DNA from: Mesorhizobium sp. 65-26
GTDB taxonomy: Bacteria > Pseudomonadota > Alphaproteobacteria > Rhizobiales > Rhizobiaceae
DNA: 64,000 nt
Assembly: GCA_001899205.1 (NCBI GenBank)
Contig: MKVL01000005.1
Span: 121,335 to 185,334 of the forward strand
Reading direction: 5' to 3'
Shown in pieces: positions 49,170 to 56,675 of the stretch. The notes beneath the pieces are model-generated. The model had not been told where the DNA came from. It searched no databases and was given only the letters and a program-made list of their open reading frames with translations. Numbering within the stretch: the stretch's first letter is position 1; every line of letters begins with the position of its first letter. Both the position numbers and the translations under genes were made by a program.

Positions 49170-49195
49170 CCACCCGCCCCGCGCGGGGCGGGTGG
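49170..49195 (+). repeat. Perfect GC palindrome (strong mRNA hairpin) between transporter genes
   Basis: CCACCCGCCCCGC followed immediately by its reverse complement; all-GC core and no T-run. In the mRNA it would form a very stable hairpin 93 bases after the binding-protein stop. Such hairpins can protect the upstream message and reduce downstream expression. Confidence 0.8.
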
Positions 49196-49211
49196 ACGAG
49201 CGCGGCCTCGA

Positions 49212-49256
49212 GCATGATCCCGAAAAGCGAGAATCGGTTTTCGGAAAAGATCATGC
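49212..49256. repeat. Short palindromic intergenic repeat (GCATGATC type)
   Basis: Begins GCATGATCCCGAAAAGC and ends GGAAAAGATCATGC, with arms of 8 exact bases (GCATGATC / GATCATGC) and further partial pairing. This is the best-preserved of three related elements in the window. Confidence 0.8.
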
Positions 49257-49323
49257 CCAGGCAAGAGATAGAGCGAGATGACGCTTCGAATGAAAGTCAT
49301 CCTGCTCCGAGGAGGAGAAGAAC

Positions 49324-50400
49324 GTGGCACAGACATCGCATGGCGTCGGTGGGCTCAGCTATGATGCCAAGAAGCGCCCCTGGCCGGCCGAATTCAACGT
49401 TTTCCTGGCGCTCGTCATCCTGGTGGGCCTGTTCGAGTTGATAGGCCGGGTCTTTCTCGGCGACAGCTTCCTGTTCAACACCCGTCCGAACATCGACGCG
49501 ATCTTCAACGAGCAGCGCCTGCAGATCATCATCCTGCAGGTATCGATCGTCGGCATCATCGCCATCGGCGTCACCCAGGTCATCATCTGCGGCGGCATAG
49601 ACCTGTCCTCCGGCTCGGTCGTCGGAGCCACCGCCATGATCGCCATGAGTTTCGCCCAGGTGGCGACCGTTAACGGCAATCCCAACCCCAAGGCCATGTT
49701 CCTTTCGTATGGCTGGATCGATCTGCCGGTCATCGTGCCTTTGCTCGTCGCCATAGGCTGCGGGCTGATCGCCGGCCTCGTCAACGGCCTGCTGATCGCC
49801 TACACGCGCATCCCGCCCTTCATCGCCACGCTCGGCATGATGGTCACCGCGCGCGGCGTCGCCAAATGGTGGTCGAAGGGCGAGCCGATCTCGTTCCCGA
49901 CCGAGAGCTTCGCGGCCATCGGCAAGGGCCTGATGCCGGTCGTCATCTTCATCTCGCTGGCGATCCTGTTCCAGCTCATCCTGACCTATACGAAATACGG
50001 CAAGCACTGCTACGCCATCGGCTCCAACGAGGACGCCGCGCGCATGTCCGGCATCAAGATCGCCAACCATAAGGTGCTGGTCTATGTCATCGCCGCCATC
50101 CTCGCCTCGCTCGCGGCGGTGGTGCTCTGCTCCAAGAACCTCACCGCCCAGTCCGGCATGGGCGTCATGTACGAACTCGACGCGATCGCCATGGCAGTCA
50201 TCGGCGGCGTCTCGCTGTCGGGCGGCCGCGGCTCGATCATAGGTACGGTGATCGGCTCACTGATCTTCGGCGTCATCATCTCCGGCTTCACCTTCCTGCG
50301 CCTCGACGCCTACTACCAGGAGATGGTCAAGGGCGTGATCATCGTGGGAGCCGTCGTTCTCGATCAATGGCGCCAGCGCCAGCGCGCGATAGGAGCTTGA
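49324..50400 (+). CDS. Sugar/polyol ABC transporter permease (RbsC family)
   Basis: 358 residues with about nine to ten membrane segments. It carries the RbsC/FrcC-family blocks CGGIDLSSGSVVGATAMIA and NGLLIAYTRIPPFIATLG and the C-terminal GGVSLSGGRGSIIGTVIGSL. The start is GTG 49324 behind GAGGAGGAG. It works with the adjacent binding protein and ATPase as the uptake system of the inositol/rhizopine cluster (IatP-like). Confidence 0.9.
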   Translation: MAQTSHGVGGLSYDAKKRPWPAEFNVFLALVILVGLFELIGRVFLGDSFLFNTRPNIDAIFNEQRLQIIILQVSIVGIIAIGVTQVIICGGIDLSSGSVVGATAMIAMSFAQVATVNGNPNPKAMFLSYGWIDLPVIVPLLVAIGCGLIAGLVNGLLIAYTRIPPFIATLGMMVTARGVAKWWSKGEPISFPTESFAAIGKGLMPVVIFISLAILFQLILTYTKYGKHCYAIGSNEDAARMSGIKIANHKVLVYVIAAILASLAAVVLCSKNLTAQSGMGVMYELDAIAMAVIGGVSLSGGRGSIIGTVIGSLIFGVIISGFTFLRLDAYYQEMVKGVIIVGAVVLDQWRQRQRAIGA

Positions 50401-50402
50401 CC

Positions 50403-51173
50403 ATGTCGGACATCGTTCTGAAGACCGAAAACCTGACCAAGCATTATGGTGGCGTGCACGCGCTGCAGGAGGCGAATTTCGAGCTGCGCAAGGGCGAGCA
50501 CGTCGCCATCATGGGCGACAACGGCGCTGGCAAGTCGACCTTCGTGCGCCAGATCACCGGCGTCGAGCAGCGCACCAGCGGCAAGATCTGGTTCGACGGC
50601 AAGGACGTGAATTTCGCCGGACCGATCGAGGCGCGCGAGGCCGGCATCGAGACCGTGTTCCAGAACCTTGCCCTCGCCGACGATCTCGACGTGCCGTCGA
50701 ACCTGTTTCTCGGCCGCGAGAAGGTGCTGATCAACCTCGGCCCCTTCTCGATCCTCGACCGCAAGGCCATGCGCAAGGCAACCGAGGCGGCACTCATCCG
50801 CACTGCGGTGAAGATCCCGAACCTGTCGAGCACGATCCGTCACATGTCCGGCGGGCAGCGCCAGTGCGTGGCCATCGCCAGGACGGCGACCTTCGCCTCC
50901 AAGCTGATCATCATGGACGAGCCGACGGCGGCGCTCGGCGTGCAGGAGACCGCGCAGGTCGAAAACATCGTGCGCACGCTGAAGGCCAATGGCGAGCCGC
51001 TGATCCTGATCAGCCACAACATGCGCCAGGTGTTCGATCTGTGCGATCGCATCGTCGTCTTCCGGCGCGGCCGCATCGTCGCCAACCTGCGCAAGCAGGA
51101 CACCGACGGCAATGATATCGTCGCCTACATCACCGGCGCCAAGACCGGACAGGCCGAACTGCAGGCCGCCTGA
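50403..51173 (+). CDS. Sugar/polyol ABC transporter ATP-binding protein (single domain)
   Basis: 256 residues. Walker A is IMGDNGAGKSTFVRQI, the signature MSGGQRQCVAIAR and Walker B LIIMDEPTAALGV, with the H-loop in LILISHNM. It is a single ATPase domain like rhizobial FrcA, not the double-domain RbsA type. The start is 2 bases after the permease stop, preceded by AGGAG. Third transporter component of the cluster. Confidence 0.92.
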   Translation: MSDIVLKTENLTKHYGGVHALQEANFELRKGEHVAIMGDNGAGKSTFVRQITGVEQRTSGKIWFDGKDVNFAGPIEAREAGIETVFQNLALADDLDVPSNLFLGREKVLINLGPFSILDRKAMRKATEAALIRTAVKIPNLSSTIRHMSGGQRQCVAIARTATFASKLIIMDEPTAALGVQETAQVENIVRTLKANGEPLILISHNMRQVFDLCDRIVVFRRGRIVANLRKQDTDGNDIVAYITGAKTGQAELQAA

Positions 51174-51251
51174 CGGACGCCGCGACGCGCAACCGACCAT
51201 CCGCGCCGGCTTCGGCGCGGGCACGCTCCAGAACCCCTTTAAGGAACCTCC

Positions 51252-52244
51252 ATGACCCTCCGCTTCGCTCTCCTCGGCGCCGGCCGCATCGGCAAGGTGC
51301 ATGCCCGCGCCGTCGCCTCCAATCCGCAGGCCAGGCTGGTGGCCGTGGCCGACGCCTTCGAGAAGGCGGCAAAGGACCTCGCCTCCGCCTATGGCGCCGA
51401 AGTCCGTACCATCGACGCCATCGAGAAGGCAGGCGACATCGACGCCGTCATCATCTGCACGCCGACCGATACCCATGCCGACCTGATCGAGCGCTTCGCC
51501 AAGGCCGGCAAGGCGATCTTCTGCGAGAAGCCGATCGACCTCAGCGTCAAGCGGGTGGAAAAATGCCTGGCCGTGGTCGACAAGACCAACGCCACGCTGA
51601 TGGTCGGCTTCAACCGCCGCTTCGATCCGCATTTCGCGGCGGTCCGCAAGGCGATAGACGACGGCGCCATCGGCTCGGTTGAGATGGTCACCATAACCTC
51701 ACGCGACCCCGGCCCGCCGCCGCTGGACTACATCGCCCGCTCAGGCGGCATTTTCCGCGACATGACGATCCATGATTTCGACATGGCCCGCTTCCTGCTC
51801 GGCGAGGAGCCGGTCGCGGTCAGCGCGCACGCCTCGGTGCTGGTCGACAAGAAGATCGGCGAGGCCGGCGATTTCGACAGCGTCAGCGTCATCCTCGAAA
51901 CCGCTTCCGGCAAGCAGGCGGTGATCTCCAATTCGCGTCGCGCAACCTATGGCTACGACCAGCGCATCGAGGTGCACGGCTCCAAGGGCATGGTGGCGGC
52001 CGAGAACCAGCGACCGGTGTCGATCGAACTCGCCAACGACAAGGGTTATACGCGCCCGCCGCTGCACGATTTCTTCATGACGCGCTACATCGACGCCTAC
52101 GCCAATGAGATCACGGCCTTCATCGCCGCCAAGGCGGCCGGCAAGAAGGCGTCGCCCAGCGGCAAGGACGGGCTGGTCGCGCTGAAGCTGGCGGACGCCG
52201 CGCTGAAGTCGGCGAAGACGGGCAAGACCGTACGCGTCGATTGA
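51252..52244 (+). CDS. idhA: Inositol 2-dehydrogenase
   Basis: Oxidises myo-inositol to scyllo-inosose with NAD+, first step of inositol catabolism. 330 residues, the same length as Sinorhizobium IdhA as I recall it. The Rossmann motif is LLGAGRIGKVHARAV and the catalytic-Lys motif IFCEKPIDL; FRDMTIHDFDMARFLLGE holds the Asp/His pair. A Gfo/Idh/MocA domain completes it. AAGGAACC precedes the ATG. The position directly after the transporter genes repeats the ibpA-iat-idhA order known from rhizobia. Confidence 0.92.
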   Translation: MTLRFALLGAGRIGKVHARAVASNPQARLVAVADAFEKAAKDLASAYGAEVRTIDAIEKAGDIDAVIICTPTDTHADLIERFAKAGKAIFCEKPIDLSVKRVEKCLAVVDKTNATLMVGFNRRFDPHFAAVRKAIDDGAIGSVEMVTITSRDPGPPPLDYIARSGGIFRDMTIHDFDMARFLLGEEPVAVSAHASVLVDKKIGEAGDFDSVSVILETASGKQAVISNSRRATYGYDQRIEVHGSKGMVAAENQRPVSIELANDKGYTRPPLHDFFMTRYIDAYANEITAFIAAKAAGKKASPSGKDGLVALKLADAALKSAKTGKTVRVD

Positions 52245-52616
52245 TTCACGGGCGCGCGTTGAGGGCGGTCAGGCTGCCGGTCTGCAGGGTTTGGTGATTG
52301 GCCGGGACATCCGTTGCGTCGTCATCCACGGGCGGAGCAAGGATCTAAGCGACGCGCGCAGAGCCGAGGATGCATGCCGTTACGTCTGAGCGATGCTAAC
52401 GGTGCAGCATTCTGCTCCGCTGCGTTCTTCAGCCGGGGCCACGGCATGGATCCCAGGGTCTTCGCGACGGAGATCCGCTCGTGCTTCGCCCTAGGATGAC
52501 GAAGTCGATGACCCTTCGACGAAGTTATCAACATTGCGACAAGACACCGGGAAACCGATCGGAACGCCAATGAACCTCGAAAATCCATTGCCAGTCAAAA
52601 ACACAGGAGAACAGCG
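52245..52616. other. 372-base gap after idhA
   Basis: The gap is mostly filled by the long inverted repeat at 52320-52501. The last 110 bases carry the ribosome binding site CAGGAGAACAG of the SDR gene and otherwise nothing recognised. Confidence 0.7.
52320..52501. repeat. Long imperfect inverted repeat of about 180 bases
   Basis: The left arm (52320-52380) starts CGTCATCCACGGGCGGAGCA and ends ATGCATGCCGT. The right arm (52441-52501) is its approximate reverse complement, starting ACGGCATGGAT and ending CCCTAGGATGACG. The central 60 bases hold a smaller inverted section around GGTGCAGCATTC. No transposase ORF is present, so it is a non-coding mobile-type or REP-like element; similar ATCCTAGGG-type repeats are frequent in Mesorhizobium. 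Confidence 0.7.
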
Positions 52617-53411
52617 ATGAGCGGCTTGACCGATCGCAATTCACAGACGCGCGCCATCGTCACCGGCGGCGCACAGGGCATCGGCTTCGCCGTCGCCGAG
52701 GCGCTGGCCGATGAGGGCTGCCGAGCGCTGGCGCTGGTCGGCCGCTCGCAGGAGAAGGGCGACAAGGCGGTCGCGGCGCTGAAGAAGGCTGGTGTCGACG
52801 CCATCTTCATCAGTGCCGATGTCGCCAAAGTGGCCGACTGCAAGCGCGCCATCGAGACAGCGATCAAGCATTTCGGAACGCTGAACGCGCTGGTCAACGC
52901 CGCCGCCACCTCCGCGCGCGGCTCGCTGGTCGAGACCACCGAAGAGCTTTTCGATCAGATATTCGACACCAATGTACGCGGGCCGTTCTTCCTGATGCAG
53001 GGCCTTGTCGCGCATCTTCTGGACCGCAAGGCGCCGGGCTCGATCGTCAACGTGCTGTCGATGTCGGCGCATGCCGGCCAGTCCTTCCTGACGCCCTATT
53101 CGACCAGCAAGGGCGCGCTGATGACGCTGACCAAGAATGTCGCGAGCTCGTACCGGAGGAACCGCATCCGCTGCAACGCCGTGCTGCCGGGCTGGATGGA
53201 CACCAAGGGCGAGGCGCTCGTGCAGAAGAAGTGGCACGACGCGCCGGACGACTGGCTGGAGAAGGCCGAGGCCGCGCAGCCGATGGGCCAGTTGGTGAAG
53301 CCGGCGCAGCTTGCCAGGCTGATTACTTATATGGTCAGCCCGCAGGCGGGCGTGATGACCGGTTCGCTGGTGGACTACGACCAGAACATCGCAGGGGTGG
53401 TTGGAGAGTAG
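52617..53411 (+). CDS. SDR family oxidoreductase
   Basis: 264 residues, classical short-chain dehydrogenase. The cofactor motif is IVTGGAQGIGFAVAEAL, followed by LVNAAATSARG, catalytic Ser in VNVLSMSAHAG and Y-x-x-x-K in YSTSKGALM. Located at the end of the transporter-idhA series, so it probably oxidises or reduces an inositol or related polyol intermediate. The long repeat between idhA and this gene may place it under a separate promoter. CAGGAG precedes the ATG. Confidence 0.88.
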   Translation: MSGLTDRNSQTRAIVTGGAQGIGFAVAEALADEGCRALALVGRSQEKGDKAVAALKKAGVDAIFISADVAKVADCKRAIETAIKHFGTLNALVNAAATSARGSLVETTEELFDQIFDTNVRGPFFLMQGLVAHLLDRKAPGSIVNVLSMSAHAGQSFLTPYSTSKGALMTLTKNVASSYRRNRIRCNAVLPGWMDTKGEALVQKKWHDAPDDWLEKAEAAQPMGQLVKPAQLARLITYMVSPQAGVMTGSLVDYDQNIAGVVGE

Positions 53412-53526
53412 CCCAGTGGTCTAATGCCTGCCGGATATCGGCGGCAAAGGCGCGCTGGCGCTAAGAGCCCGTGCGCCTTTGCCGTTGCCGCCAGACTGAT
53501 GCTCGCATATATAGTCAAGATGGTCA

Positions 53527-53534
53527 GACTAGTC
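53527..53534. promoter_or_regulatory. Palindrome before the antitoxin gene
   Basis: Perfect 8-base GACTAGTC set in TGGTCAGACTAGTCATGAGA, just upstream of the antitoxin start and downstream of a TATATAGT promoter-like word near 53509-53516. Toxin-antitoxin operons are normally autoregulated through such sites. Confidence 0.4.
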
Positions 53535-53545
53535 ATGAGATTGAA

Positions 53546-53812
53546 ATGCGGCCCGAGCCCAAAGACGACAAGAACTGGACAGTGGCCGGAGCAAAAGCCC
53601 GGCTGTCGGAAGTGATCGAGCGCGCGCAGTCTTCGCCGCAGACGATCACCAGGAACGGCAAACCAAGCGTGGTTGTCGTCTCTGCCGAGGAATGGCAGCG
53701 CAAGACAGCACGCAAAGGCACGCTTGCGGAGTTCCTGCTGGACTCGCCACTGCGCGGCGCGGATCTCGATCTGGAACGCAAGCAAGATGAACCGCGCGAT
53801 CTCCCGCTGTGA
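53546..53812 (+). CDS. Phd/YefM-type antitoxin
   Basis: 88 residues with the Phd/YefM core NWTVAGAKARLSEVIERAQ, ITRNGKPSVVVVSAEEWQ and a C-terminal toxin-binding tail (LAEFLLDSPLRGADLDLERK). It would repress its own promoter and neutralise the PIN toxin encoded next; the GTG start of the toxin overlaps its stop codon. A GACTAGTC palindrome (53527-53534) 11 bases before the start could be the operator. Confidence 0.9.
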   Translation: MRPEPKDDKNWTVAGAKARLSEVIERAQSSPQTITRNGKPSVVVVSAEEWQRKTARKGTLAEFLLDSPLRGADLDLERKQDEPRDLPL

Positions 53813-54231
53813 GGCTCTTGCTCGATACCAATGTCCTGTCCGAGGTGACCAGGCCAGCGCCGGATGCCCGGGTTATGGAGTGGCTGGATGGGCTGGATGA
53901 GGATCGCTCGTTCATCAGCGTCGTGTCGATTGCCGAAATTCGGCGCGGCGTCGCCCTGATGGATGAGGGCCGCAAACGCGAAGCGCTGGCCGAGTGGCTC
54001 ACTCGGGATCTGCCGCAGCGCTTCGAACAGCGGGTTTTACCGGTGGACGAACCGGTCGCCCTGGCCTGGGGCGACCTGATGGGCCTTGCCAAGCGCCGTG
54101 GTCGCGGTCTGTCGTCGATGGACGGACTGATCGCGGCCACCGCGGTTGCGCGACAGCTCACTTTGGCAACGCGCAATACGAAGGATTTCGAAGGCTTTGG
54201 GGTTGAACTCTTCGATCCCTGGACCGGATGA
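53809..54231 (+). CDS. vapC: VapC-type PIN-domain toxin
   Basis: 140-residue PIN-domain ribonuclease. Acidic residues are seen at the expected places: LLLDTNVLSE (first Asp), SVVSIAEIRRGV (Glu), SMDGLIAATA (Asp) and ATRNTKDFEGFGVELFDPW at the end. The start is GTG 53809, overlapping the antitoxin stop (GTGA). Partner of the Phd-type antitoxin. The pair marks the accessory stretch between the two inositol regions. Confidence 0.92.
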   Translation: MRLLLDTNVLSEVTRPAPDARVMEWLDGLDEDRSFISVVSIAEIRRGVALMDEGRKREALAEWLTRDLPQRFEQRVLPVDEPVALAWGDLMGLAKRRGRGLSSMDGLIAATAVARQLTLATRNTKDFEGFGVELFDPWTG

Positions 54232-54285
54232 GCCACTGGATGTCGGTCGCTAACACTACTCGCAGATCCCCTCACAAAGAGAAGC

Positions 54286-54528
54286 ATGGTGCACCCATAC
54301 TGGATCACGATAAGTGGTCATCTTGGCGTCGGCGTAACCGCACAATCGGAACCCGATGCGCTGCTGATCTTCGCGATTGCCTTCCCGTCCAAGGAGATCA
54401 TCGGCATAGAGATCATCAAGGACATGAACGATCTCGACCAGAATCATGTCGTGCCTAATTTGGGCGGCGCCAATTGGCTCAAGCGTGGCATCTGGTTTCC
54501 CCAAGGCTACGAGCACATCGCGGACTGA
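54286..54528 (+). CDS. Small hypothetical protein (80 aa)
   Basis: 80-residue soluble protein starting MVHPYWITISGHLGVGVTA and ending LKRGIWFPQGYEHIAD. AAGAGAAG stands just before the ATG, which supports expression. The central part (IEIIKDMNDLDQNHVVPN) is acidic. I do not recognise the family. It lies between vapC and the aromatic leader of the DAHP synthase gene. Confidence 0.55.
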   Translation: MVHPYWITISGHLGVGVTAQSEPDALLIFAIAFPSKEIIGIEIIKDMNDLDQNHVVPNLGGANWLKRGIWFPQGYEHIAD

Positions 54529-54553
54529 GAGAATGCATGGCGTCATGAGACAC

Positions 54554-54582
54554 GTGACAAACCCCTCGGCATCGACTATATG
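54554..54582 (+). promoter_or_regulatory. Probable promoter of the DAHP synthase leader
   Basis: GTGACA (54554-54559) and TATATG (54577-54582) are separated by 17 bases, a good -35/-10 pair. The expected start of transcription is about 54589, exactly the ATG of the leader peptide, so the message would be leaderless. Confidence 0.55.
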
Positions 54583-54588
54583 AGCCGC

Positions 54589-54666
54589 ATGATCCACCTG
54601 ACCGCCTCGTTTTGGTACTTTAGCTACTTTAGCTCGCTGGCGGCGGGAGGATTGCGCTCGATCTGA
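54589..54666 (+). CDS. Aromatic leader peptide of the DAHP synthase gene
   Basis: A 25-codon ORF from ATG 54589 to TGA 54664-54666 (an in-frame ATG at 54580 would give 28 codons). It contains SFWYFSYFSS: codons TTT TGG TAC TTT AGC TAC TTT at 54610-54630, six aromatic residues in seven. This covers all three end products of the shikimate pathway. It is followed by a terminator stem and by the DAHP synthase gene. This is the layout of a classical attenuation leader, in which ribosomes stall when aromatic aminoacyl-tRNAs are short. Confidence 0.72.
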   Translation: MIHLTASFWYFSYFSSLAAGGLRSI

Positions 54667-54719
54667 AAACTCCAGATCAAAATCCGACAAGCCGCCAGAC
54701 CTGGCGGCTTTTTTGTTTT
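54637..54719 (+). promoter_or_regulatory. Transcription attenuator with alternative stems
   Basis: CTGGCGGC occurs twice, at 54637-54644 inside the leader ORF and at 54701-54708. Between them GCCGCCAG (54691-54698) can pair with either. Pairing with the first gives an antiterminator of 8 bp; pairing with the second gives the terminator. A ribosome stalled on the aromatic codons (to 54630) leaves the first copy free. One reaching the stop codon (54664-54666) covers it and lets the terminator form. Confidence 0.72.
54689..54719 (+). terminator. Terminator stem of the DAHP synthase attenuator
   Basis: Stem AAGCCGCCA / TGGCGGCTT with a 4-base loop, followed by TTTTGTTTT, 37 bases before the DAHP synthase start codon. 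Its place upstream of the gene on the same strand indicates regulation, not the end of an operon. Confidence 0.85.
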
Positions 54720-54755
54720 CAGCCGGCAGGTCTCCTAACCAAGGAGCAGAAAGCC

Positions 54756-55847
54756 GTGTTGACCACCACAGATGACCTTCGGGTCCGTGAACTCAGGGAA
54801 TTGAGCACGCCCGACGAGGTGATGCGCGAGATACCGCGCACACTGACGGCGACGCGCACCGTTGCCGCGTCGCGCAACGCCATCCATGCCATCCTGACGG
54901 GGGCCGACGATCGACTTGTTGTCATCGTCGGCCCTTGTTCCATCCACGATCCGGTCGCCGCCGTGGACTACGCCAGCCGTCTGGCGGCGCTGCGCGAGAC
55001 CCTGTCGGACCGGCTCGAGATCGTCATGCGCGTCTATTTCGAAAAGCCGCGCACAACGGTCGGCTGGAAAGGTCTCATCAACGATCCCGATCTCGACGGC
55101 AGCTTCAACATCGACAAGGGTTTGCGCATGGCGCGCAACGTGCTGTCGGCCGTCAACAATCTCGGCCTGCCGGCGGCCACCGAATTCCTCGACATGACGA
55201 CGCCGCAATACATCGCCGACCTCGTCGCCTGGGGCGCGATCGGCGCGCGCACGACCGAAAGCCAGATCCATCGCGAACTGGCCTCGGGCCTGTCATGCCC
55301 GGTCGGCTTCAAGAACGGCACCGACGGCAATCTGCGGATCGCCGGCGAAGCGGTGAAGTCGGCCGCGCAACCGCACCATTTCCTGGCGGTGACCAAGGGC
55401 GGGCGCAGCGCGATCGCGGCAACTTCCGGCAACGAGGACTGCCACGTCATCCTGCGTGGCGGCGTCGCCCCCAACTATGACGCGGCGAGCGTCGAGGCGG
55501 CGGCGGCGGAGCTCGGCCGCATCGGCGTCGCGCCGCGGCTGATGATCGACGTCAGCCACGCCAACTCGGCCAAGAAGCCGGAGAACCAGCCCAAGGTCGC
55601 GGCCGACGTGGCCGGCCAGGTGGCGGCAGGCGACGAGCGCATCATCGGCGTGATGATCGAGAGCAACATCGTTGCCGGCCGCCAGGATGTCGTGCCCGGC
55701 AAGCCGCTGGTCTACGGCCAGAGCATCACCGATGGCTGCGTCGACTGGGCAACCACCGAAACGATGCTGCATGGCCTGGCCGGCGCCGTCGAATGGCGCC
55801 GCTCGGCACGGCGCGCCATGGTCGAAAGCCGCCAGGGCGCCGCCTGA
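54756..55847 (+). CDS. aroG: 3-deoxy-7-phosphoheptulonate (DAHP) synthase, class I
   Basis: Condenses PEP and erythrose 4-phosphate, the first step to Phe, Tyr and Trp. 363 residues of the AroF/G/H type I-alpha class. Blocks are VIVGPCSIHDP, VYFEKPRTTVGWKGLINDP, GARTTESQIHRELASGLSCP (substrate site), GFKNGTDGNL and MIDVSHANS (metal His). The start is GTG 54756 behind AAGGAG at 9 bases. The gene follows an aromatic leader peptide and attenuator. The likely allosteric amino acid cannot be told from sequence here. Confidence 0.94.
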   Translation: MLTTTDDLRVRELRELSTPDEVMREIPRTLTATRTVAASRNAIHAILTGADDRLVVIVGPCSIHDPVAAVDYASRLAALRETLSDRLEIVMRVYFEKPRTTVGWKGLINDPDLDGSFNIDKGLRMARNVLSAVNNLGLPAATEFLDMTTPQYIADLVAWGAIGARTTESQIHRELASGLSCPVGFKNGTDGNLRIAGEAVKSAAQPHHFLAVTKGGRSAIAATSGNEDCHVILRGGVAPNYDAASVEAAAAELGRIGVAPRLMIDVSHANSAKKPENQPKVAADVAGQVAAGDERIIGVMIESNIVAGRQDVVPGKPLVYGQSITDGCVDWATTETMLHGLAGAVEWRRSARRAMVESRQGAA

Positions 55848-55864
55848 GCAAAAGGTCCGGGCCA

Positions 55865-55899
55865 TCCCTGCCCTTCTCGCGAATGACGAGGGGCAGGGA
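55865..55899. terminator. Hairpin between convergent aroG and LysE-type genes
   Basis: TCCCTGCCC (55865-55873) and GGGCAGGGA (55891-55899) form a 9-bp stem between two converging genes. No T-run is present, so it is only a possible bidirectional transcript end. Confidence 0.4.
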
Positions 55900-55914
55900 C
55901 GCGGCATAGGGCGA

Positions 55915-56547
55915 CTACGCCGCCCTCAATCCTTCCCAGGCGGTGAACAGCGAGACAGCGAACAGCAGCAGCCCGGCCGCGCGGCCGGCAAGAACGGTGG
56001 CGCGCGGATTGTCGACCAGCAGCGTCCGGCTGCGGCCGGCCGATATTGCGAGCCCGCCGTAGATGACGGCCTGCGTGGCGACCGTCAGCAATCCCATGAC
56101 GGTTGCCTGCATCCAGATCGGCCCGTAGTTCGGCTTCAGGAACTGCGGATAGACGGCAAGGATGAAGAGATAAGCTTTCGGATTGATCAGGCAGGTGACC
56201 AGCCCCTGGCGAAAGGCCTTCCAGGCGGAGCTGCCGGCCGGTCCGCCATCGCCGACGACGATAGAGCTGCGCATCAGCGCAATGCCGATATAGGCCATGT
56301 AGGCGGCGCCGGCGACCAGCAGCGGCGTGAACAGGACCGGCACGAAATGCATGAGCAGGCCGACGCCGACCGCGCCGTTCAGCGTGTGCACCGCGCCGCC
56401 CAGCATGATGCCGGCGGTGGCGGCCAGGCCCCGGTTGATGCCGCCCGTCAGCGCATTGGCCAGCACGAACAGCATGTCCAGACCCGGAACGGCGATGATG
56501 CCGAACAGCAGGATGAAGAACAGCCAGAGATTTTCCGCGTAGCCCAT
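55915..56547 (-). CDS. LysE/RhtB family amino-acid exporter
   Basis: 210 residues with about six membrane segments. Family features are GIIAVPGLDMLFVLANALTG near the N-terminus (G-P-x-x-x-x family turn) and FRQGLVTCLINPKAYLFILA in the centre. Exports amino acids such as homoserine, threonine or lysine; the substrate is not predictable. It is divergent from the broken WYL-type regulator, 128 bases away, which may once have controlled it. Confidence 0.88.
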   Translation of the reverse strand: MGYAENLWLFFILLFGIIAVPGLDMLFVLANALTGGINRGLAATAGIMLGGAVHTLNGAVGVGLLMHFVPVLFTPLLVAGAAYMAYIGIALMRSSIVVGDGGPAGSSAWKAFRQGLVTCLINPKAYLFILAVYPQFLKPNYGPIWMQATVMGLLTVATQAVIYGGLAISAGRSRTLLVDNPRATVLAGRAAGLLLFAVSLFTAWEGLRAA

Positions 56548-56675
56548 GTCAGTTGCCCGTTACCTGATGCGGCCAACCACAGCGGAAGCTGTTGATTTTC
56601 AAGCCGGCAGGCAGTCCTATAGGTGACCCCAACTGACGGGGATGTGTCAGTAGCCTTCCGGTTCGGGCCAAGGAA

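Larger units (their letters stand above)
49078..49323. other. 246-base gap between binding-protein and permease genes
   Basis: The gap contains a perfect 26-base palindrome (49170-49195), a GCATGATC-type repeat (49212-49256) and the permease ribosome binding site (GAGGAGGAG). No coding sequence is supported. Confidence 0.7.

Noticed and set aside
53412-53545. Possible tRNA or integration site before vapBC
   Set aside because: Short stem-like words are present but no cloverleaf or CCA end can be formed.
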